A stretch of 8,467 bases of DNA from Deltaproteobacteria bacterium (GTDB lineage Bacteria > Desulfobacterota > Desulfovibrionia > Desulfovibrionales > Desulfovibrionaceae): positions 1-8,467 of the forward strand of contig JAJBSY010000256.1 of the NCBI GenBank assembly GCA_020861205.1, in the 5' to 3' direction. Made by a program: the position numbers and the translations under genes. Of this stretch, positions 4,929 to 8,467 are shown piece by piece (positions within the stretch are counted from its first letter, which is position 1; each line of letters begins with the position of its first letter). The notes beneath the pieces are model-generated. The model ran no database searches. It was given only the letters and a program-made list of their open reading frames with translations, and was not told where the DNA came from.

Positions 4929-5912
4929 ATGACGGCACCGCATGACTGGACGCGCGAAGCGCGGGATGTTTTTACCGTCGAAGTGGAAGGCCTCGAGGCC
5001 GTCCGGGAGCGCCTCGGCGCGGATTTTTCCCGGGCGGTGGGCGTGCTCGCCGGCTGCAAGGGCCGGGTGGTCGTCACGGGTTTGGGAAAATCCGGGCTGG
5101 TCGGGCGCAAAATCGCGGCGACGCTCTCCTCCACCGGAACACCGTCCTTTTTCCTGCATCCCGTCGAAGGCGCGCACGGCGACCTGGGTTCCATCCGGGA
5201 AGGCGACGTGGTCATCGCCCTCTCCTATTCCGGCAAAACGGCGGAAGTGGTGGCCCTGTTGCCCGCGCTCCGGTCCCTGGGCGCGAAAATCATCGGCATC
5301 ATGGGCGATACCGCCACGCCCATGGCGCGACTCTCGGATATCGTTCTGGATGTCGGCATCCCGCGCGAGGCGTGCCCCATGGACCTCGCGCCCACGTCCA
5401 GTACCACGGCCACCCTCGTCATGGGCGACGCCCTGGCGGTCTGCCTCATGAAGGCCAAGGCCTTCACCGCGGACGATTTCAAGCGTTTCCACCCCGGCGG
5501 CAGCCTGGGCCAACGGCTGCGCCTCAAGATTTCCGAGGTCATGCACACCCGGAACCTTCCCGTTGTGCCGGATACGGCGACCGTGGCAACAGCCCTCGCC
5601 GTCCAGAACGCGGGAGGGCTGGGCGCCGTTCTCGTGACGGACGCGGACGGGAAGTTGGCGGGCATCGTGACGGACGGCGACGTGCGCCGCTATGTCGCCA
5701 AGGAAACGCCGGATTTTTCCATCCCCGTGGCGAACCTGATGACGAAAAATCCCCGCAGCGGCGGCGCGGACGATTCCGTCGCCGAACTCCTCAACCTCAT
5801 GGAACACGCGGCGATCACGGTATTGCCGGTTACCAGGGAAGACGGCTCGCTCCTCGGGGTCATCCATCTGCACGACCTACTCGGCAAGGGCACGGTCCAC
5901 TTCACCGTGTAG
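4929..5912 (+). CDS. kdsD: D-arabinose 5-phosphate isomerase, KpsF/GutQ family
   Basis: It converts ribulose 5-phosphate to arabinose 5-phosphate, the first dedicated step towards KDO of lipopolysaccharide, in the cytoplasm. The 327 residues match the family length. A SIS sugar-isomerase domain spans about 35-180, with GLGKSGLVGRKIA at 51-63 and GAHGDLG at 81-87. Two CBS domains follow, at about 203-260 (ending GIVTDGDVRRY) and 268-325 (ending GVIHLHDLL). The four residues known to be needed in E. coli KdsD (Lys59, His88, Glu111, His193, recalled from the family) correspond to Lys54, His83, Glu106 and His188, all shifted by five. The start is certain: GGAGGAGG ends 5 bases before the ATG. Its pairing with a transporter, rather than kdsC or lpt genes, is unusual. 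GutQ or capsule-type KpsF are other members of the family. Confidence 0.94.
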   Translation: MTAPHDWTREARDVFTVEVEGLEAVRERLGADFSRAVGVLAGCKGRVVVTGLGKSGLVGRKIAATLSSTGTPSFFLHPVEGAHGDLGSIREGDVVIALSYSGKTAEVVALLPALRSLGAKIIGIMGDTATPMARLSDIVLDVGIPREACPMDLAPTSSTTATLVMGDALAVCLMKAKAFTADDFKRFHPGGSLGQRLRLKISEVMHTRNLPVVPDTATVATALAVQNAGGLGAVLVTDADGKLAGIVTDGDVRRYVAKETPDFSIPVANLMTKNPRSGGADDSVAELLNLMEHAAITVLPVTREDGSLLGVIHLHDLLGKGTVHFTV

Positions 5913-5956
5913 GCCGTCGCACGCGACAGACACAGCGCGACGGCGCGGCAAGCGCC
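5913..5956 (+). other. Two overlapping hairpins between kdsD and the thioesterase-ACT gene
   Basis: GCCGTCGC (5913-5920, directly after the kdsD stop) pairs with GCGACGGC (5937-5944) around 16 bases. GGCGC (5942-5946) pairs with GCGCC (5952-5956). The stems share 5942-5944, so they cannot both form fully. There is no T run. Processing, mRNA stability or weak attenuation are possible, and read-through into the next gene is likely. Confidence 0.35.
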
Positions 5957-5973
5957 ATAGGACAGGAGTTTTC

Positions 5974-6864
5974 ATGGAAGGAAGACCGGCCTCACTGGGC
6001 CGACTGGAATCACGGATGCGGCCCCAGCCCGAGCACGCCAACAACGGCGGCAACATGCACGGCGGGTATATTCTGTACCATCTCGACACCTATTGCGGCA
6101 TGACCGCGTCACGGTTCTCCGGGACACGGGTGGTCACGGTTTCCGTGGACCGCATGGATTTCGCGCGGCCCGTCCCCCTCGCCTGCAACCTGTTGTTCAA
6201 AACGTCCGTCAACATGACACACAGACACTCCATGGAGGTCGGCGCGCGCATCGAAGTGGAGAATTCACGCACCCTGGAGCTAACCCACGTGGGAACGGCC
6301 TATCTCACCTTTGTCGCCCTTGATGACAACGGCCGGCCCACCACCGTGCCGCCGCTCATACCGGAAACCGACGAAGACAAACGCCGCATGGCCGACGCCG
6401 TCCGCCGGTCGTACCTCCGCCGCATGGAACGGGCTCAGGCCAAGGGCAAGGCCTTCGCCTTCTCCATTGAGCTTTTGCCTGAGAGTTTCTTCCTGTGCCG
6501 GTTCGCGCCCGGTTTCACGCCGCCTCTCCTGCCCGCCGGAAGTTTCGCCCTTTGCGCCGCAACGGACACCGAAACCACGCTGGTCTTTCCGGAATCCCCC
6601 GCGTCCGACGGCATTGTCAACGCGGTGTGCAAAGCCGGCGGCGTCCGGATGGAAAAAGGGTGGCGGGCCTTCGCCGTCCGGGAAACCCTCGATCTTTCGG
6701 CCAGCGGGGTGGCCGCCGCCCTGTGCGCCGTGCTGGCCGCCGAGAACATCAGCGTGCAGTATCTGAGCACCTTCAGTTCCGGCTACCTGCTGGTCCGGGG
6801 AGACGCCGTGAACGAAGCCGCCGAGGCGCTCCGCTTCGCGGGCCACGGGGTTTACCCTCTGTAG
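5974..6864 (+). CDS. Hotdog acyl-CoA thioesterase fused to a C-terminal ACT/CASTOR-like domain
   Basis: The N-terminal half (about 10-150) reads as a YciA/BFIT-type acyl-CoA thioesterase that splits acyl-CoA to free acid and CoA. The conserved motif is present as NNGGNMHGGYILYHLD (23-38), with probable catalytic Asp38, followed by VTVSVDRMDFARPV (54-67). A charged helix at about 132-158 links to a second domain at about 162-296. This resembles the small stand-alone ACT proteins related to CASTOR: ELLPESFFLCRF, a GW(R) motif at 229-231, then a GVAAAL helix and QYLSTFSSGYLLV (262-274). The last segment usually has an Asp before the Tyr (STYxTDY type); here it is Gly270. ACT domains bind amino acids, so allosteric control is inferred. 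AGGAG lies 5 bases before the ATG. The frame is continuous and shows no sign of a frameshift at the joint. Confidence 0.85.
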   Translation: MEGRPASLGRLESRMRPQPEHANNGGNMHGGYILYHLDTYCGMTASRFSGTRVVTVSVDRMDFARPVPLACNLLFKTSVNMTHRHSMEVGARIEVENSRTLELTHVGTAYLTFVALDDNGRPTTVPPLIPETDEDKRRMADAVRRSYLRRMERAQAKGKAFAFSIELLPESFFLCRFAPGFTPPLLPAGSFALCAATDTETTLVFPESPASDGIVNAVCKAGGVRMEKGWRAFAVRETLDLSASGVAAALCAVLAAENISVQYLSTFSSGYLLVRGDAVNEAAEALRFAGHGVYPL

Positions 6865-6869
6865 GACGC

Positions 6870-6895
6870 CCGGTTCGGCCTTTGGCCGGGACCGG
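6870..6895 (+). terminator. Hairpin after the thioesterase-ACT gene (no T tract)
   Basis: CCGGT (6870-6874) pairs with ACCGG (6891-6895), and CGGCC (6876-6880) with GGCCG (6884-6888), around a TTT loop, with a small internal loop between the stems. It begins 6 bases after the stop codon. The missing T tract makes it a poor intrinsic terminator, though it may protect the mRNA 3' end. Confidence 0.4.
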
Positions 6896-6918
6896 CGGCC
6901 CAAGCCGTACCCGCCGTT

Positions 6919-7033
6919 GTGCCTCAATGGGACTTCGGACATGGAAGGCGGGTTCCGCGCGGAGCGAGATGTTATGAGACATACAGGAGCTTTGCGGGAA
7001 AAGCCTGACGGCGTATCAAGCACATTGAGGCAC
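6919..7033 (+). repeat. Dispersed structured repeat, copy B
   Basis: This is the second copy of the element at 147-258, in the same orientation and also upstream of a + strand gene. It has perfect 11-bp inverted ends: GTGCCTCAATG (6919-6929) and CATTGAGGCAC (7023-7033). Inside, GGAA/TTCC (6943-6946/6953-6956) again closes a 6-base loop. The second hairpin is kept with changed bases: GCGAG (6964-6968) with TTTGC (6991-6995) and ATGT (6969-6972) with ACAT (6979-6982), around a 6-base loop. Its better-preserved ends suggest it is closer to the family consensus than copy A. Confidence 0.75.
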
Positions 7034-7053
7034 CCCGCCCGCGTATGGACAAT
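7025..7053 (+). promoter_or_regulatory. Possible sigma-70 promoter at the right end of repeat copy B
   Basis: TTGAGG (7025-7030), part of the repeat's inverted end, lies exactly 17 bases before GACAAT (7048-7053). Each box matches four of six consensus positions. It would give a leader of about 50 bases for the lipoprotein gene. Copy A has the same TTGAGG but no matching -10, so this may be chance. Confidence 0.3.
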
Positions 7054-7112
7054 CGGGATAAAGCGCGATAGCCTGTTTTCTTTTGGGAGCTTGTCGTCCA
7101 TCCGGGGAGTTT

Positions 7113-8467
7113 ATGAATACAGTGTGCCGATCCATACAAAGCCGCGTCGTTGCCGGCTGTTGCCTCGTTCTTCTTTGTCTCGCGGCGGCCGGGTGCTTTT
7201 TTGAAAAAACCGTCGTCCGGGGCCCGGGCGGTGCGACGCCCGCGCCCCGCGCGGACACCGCGCCGCGACCGGGCGGCCTGACTGCCGCCGATGCGGAATC
7301 CGCGCTCAATTCCGGCCAGACGCCAAGGGCCGAACAGCTCGCCATGCGGCTCTTCCGCCAGGAAGGCATGGAACCGGCTGAAACGGCGCGCGTGGCCCGC
7401 GTCCTGGCCCTTTCGGCGGCGGCCAACAACCACCCCTATCTCGCCCTTACCGGTCTGGAACGCTGGCTCGGCGCGGACGGTTCGGCGGATGCGTCCCCCG
7501 AATGGCGCAACACCTTTTTCCAGGCCTTGGACCAGTTGCCGCCGCGTGACGCGGTGACGCGCGCCCAAACCCTGATGGCCGACGCGCGCCGCCCCTTCCC
7601 GCTGCGTTCCGGTTCCGCGCTGTTCCTCGCTTCCAAACGCTGGGAAAAAACAGCCGAAGCCCCTTCATCGCTTGCCGACCTCCAGGCTTTCTACGCCCGG
7701 GCCAAGGACAAAAGCCAGCGCATATACATGGAGCACTCGCTTTTTTCCTTCCTGCGCAACACGAACGAGCCGTCACTCACCACCCTTGACGCACTGGTCA
7801 CCGAAGAAAACAGCAAGACCTACCCGTATGCCGTCATCCGTTTGGAAACCCTGCGCCGCCAGGCGCAGCACGCGGACACCCGCGAGGCGGCCCAGGCGGC
7901 GGTGGCTACGCTGGCCCAGGACACCGCTCTGGCCGACCCCGCGATTTTCGCCTCCTGGGACCAGGCGCCCGCCGTTCCGGTGCCCATGACCGCGCCGCTT
8001 TCCGGCCGGACTCTGGTCATGGCCCTGCCGCTCAGCGGCGGCTTGGGCGGCATAGGCAAAAAAATCGTCCAGGGCGCGGAAGAAGCCCGCAAGGAATTCG
8101 CCGCCGCCGGGCATACCGTCAACGTCGTCATGCTGGATACCCAGGACGCGGGCTGGCTGGACAAGCTCGCCTCCTTTCCTCCCGAAACCACGGTGGTCGG
8201 CGGCCCTCTGCGCCTCCAGACATTTACGGCGGCCCATGCCCGGGGCCTTACCGCCAACCGCGTTTTCCTGACGTTTCTGCCCGGCCTCGGCGACGCCGGG
8301 GAAGAAGGCAGAATCGGCTGGCGGTTCTTCCCAAGCCCGGAAGACCAGTTTCACGCGCTGTTCAGCGCCACGGCGGAGCTGGGCGTCACGGAATTCGCCA
8401 TCCTGATGCCGGACAACGACCACTATGCCGCGCGGATCGCCGACAAATTCACCGCCCCCGTGCAGGC
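7113..8467 (+). CDS. Lipoprotein with LppC/LpoA-like periplasmic-binding domain (3' end outside window)
   Basis: The frame stays open for 451 codons from the ATG to the window edge. Residues 1-28 look like a lipoprotein signal: Arg6 and Arg11, a hydrophobic core, then AAGC with Cys28 as the probable lipid-bearing residue. The -3 residue is Ala rather than the usual Leu. A Pro/Ala-rich linker (about 35-55) leads to an alpha-helical, TPR-like region to about 290. From about 298 a type 1 periplasmic-binding fold begins (GRTLVMALPLSGGLGGIGKKI, residues 298 onward), with later strands VNVVMLDTQD, TVVGGPL and FAILMPDND. This order matches LppC/LpoA, outer-membrane lipoproteins that activate penicillin-binding protein 1A. 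An amino-acid ABC binding protein is less likely given the long N-terminal part. GGGGAG ends three bases before the ATG, a short spacing. Confidence 0.8.
   Translation, partial: MNTVCRSIQSRVVAGCCLVLLCLAAAGCFFEKTVVRGPGGATPAPRADTAPRPGGLTAADAESALNSGQTPRAEQLAMRLFRQEGMEPAETARVARVLALSAAANNHPYLALTGLERWLGADGSADASPEWRNTFFQALDQLPPRDAVTRAQTLMADARRPFPLRSGSALFLASKRWEKTAEAPSSLADLQAFYARAKDKSQRIYMEHSLFSFLRNTNEPSLTTLDALVTEENSKTYPYAVIRLETLRRQAQHADTREAAQAAVATLAQDTALADPAIFASWDQAPAVPVPMTAPLSGRTLVMALPLSGGLGGIGKKIVQGAEEARKEFAAAGHTVNVVMLDTQDAGWLDKLASFPPETTVVGGPLRLQTFTAAHARGLTANRVFLTFLPGLGDAGEEGRIGWRFFPSPEDQFHALFSATAELGVTEFAILMPDNDHYAARIADKFTAPVQ

Noticed and set aside
4857..5873. 338-residue open frame on the - strand opposite kdsD
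   Set aside because: It is antisense to a complete SIS-CBS-CBS protein with all catalytic residues. The frame is Arg/Gly/His-rich and has no domain.
6280..7101. 273-residue open frame on the - strand over the ACT half and repeat copy B
   Set aside because: It reads antisense through an ACT domain and a repeat, with no motif and no good ribosome site.
7045..7101. ATGGAC/GTCCAT inverted repeat in the lipoprotein gene leader
   Set aside because: A 6-bp match separated by 45 bases is expected by chance.
1..8467. CRISPR array, tRNA, rRNA, transposase or phage genes
   Set aside because: No regularly spaced repeats, cloverleaf-type sequences or recognisable mobile-element proteins were seen on either strand.

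Overview
The window looks like chromosomal DNA of a GC-rich Gram-negative bacterium. A KDO/LPS enzyme, a lipoprotein with an LppC-like periplasmic domain, c-di-GMP signalling parts and the overall protein flavour fit a Desulfovibrio-like delta-proteobacterium. That placement is inferred from resemblance and was not tested by any search. Codon and base use looks even across the genes, and no transposase, integrase, phage gene, tRNA, rRNA or CRISPR array is visible.

Left part (1-2390). The window opens in the 3' end of what may be a PilZ-domain gene, whose frame runs into a dispersed repeat (copy A, about 147-258). Two acyl-CoA genes follow on the + strand: an enoyl-CoA hydratase/crotonase (365-1153) and a 3-hydroxybutyryl-CoA dehydrogenase (1233-2072). 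Together they would interconvert crotonyl-CoA, 3-hydroxybutyryl-CoA and acetoacetyl-CoA. A 318-base gene-free stretch comes next, full of GC-rich hairpins and ending in a strong rho-independent terminator.

Middle part (2391-5912). An HD-GYP c-di-GMP phosphodiesterase and queF (preQ0 reductase) lie on the - strand, separated by a clear queF terminator. queF diverges from a VUT/YhhQ-type queuosine-precursor transporter on the + strand, so the shared intergenic region sits between a probable importer of 7-deazaguanine precursors and the enzyme that uses one. That region holds an operator-like 9-bp dyad over a possible queF promoter. The transporter is followed after 19 bases by kdsD (arabinose-5-phosphate isomerase, first step of KDO synthesis), probably on the same transcript.

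Right part (5974-8467). A 296-residue protein joins a hotdog acyl-CoA thioesterase domain to a C-terminal ACT/CASTOR-like domain, an unusual architecture suggesting amino-acid control of the thioesterase. A second copy of the dispersed repeat (copy B, 6919-7033) follows, then the start of a lipoprotein gene with an LppC/LpoA-like (type 1 periplasmic-binding fold) domain that runs off the window.

The most interesting signals are the thioesterase-ACT fusion and the two copies of an approximately 110-base intergenic element. The element has inverted-repeat ends and two internal hairpins that keep their pairing although the copies differ at about a quarter of positions, so it may be a structured RNA or a small non-autonomous element.
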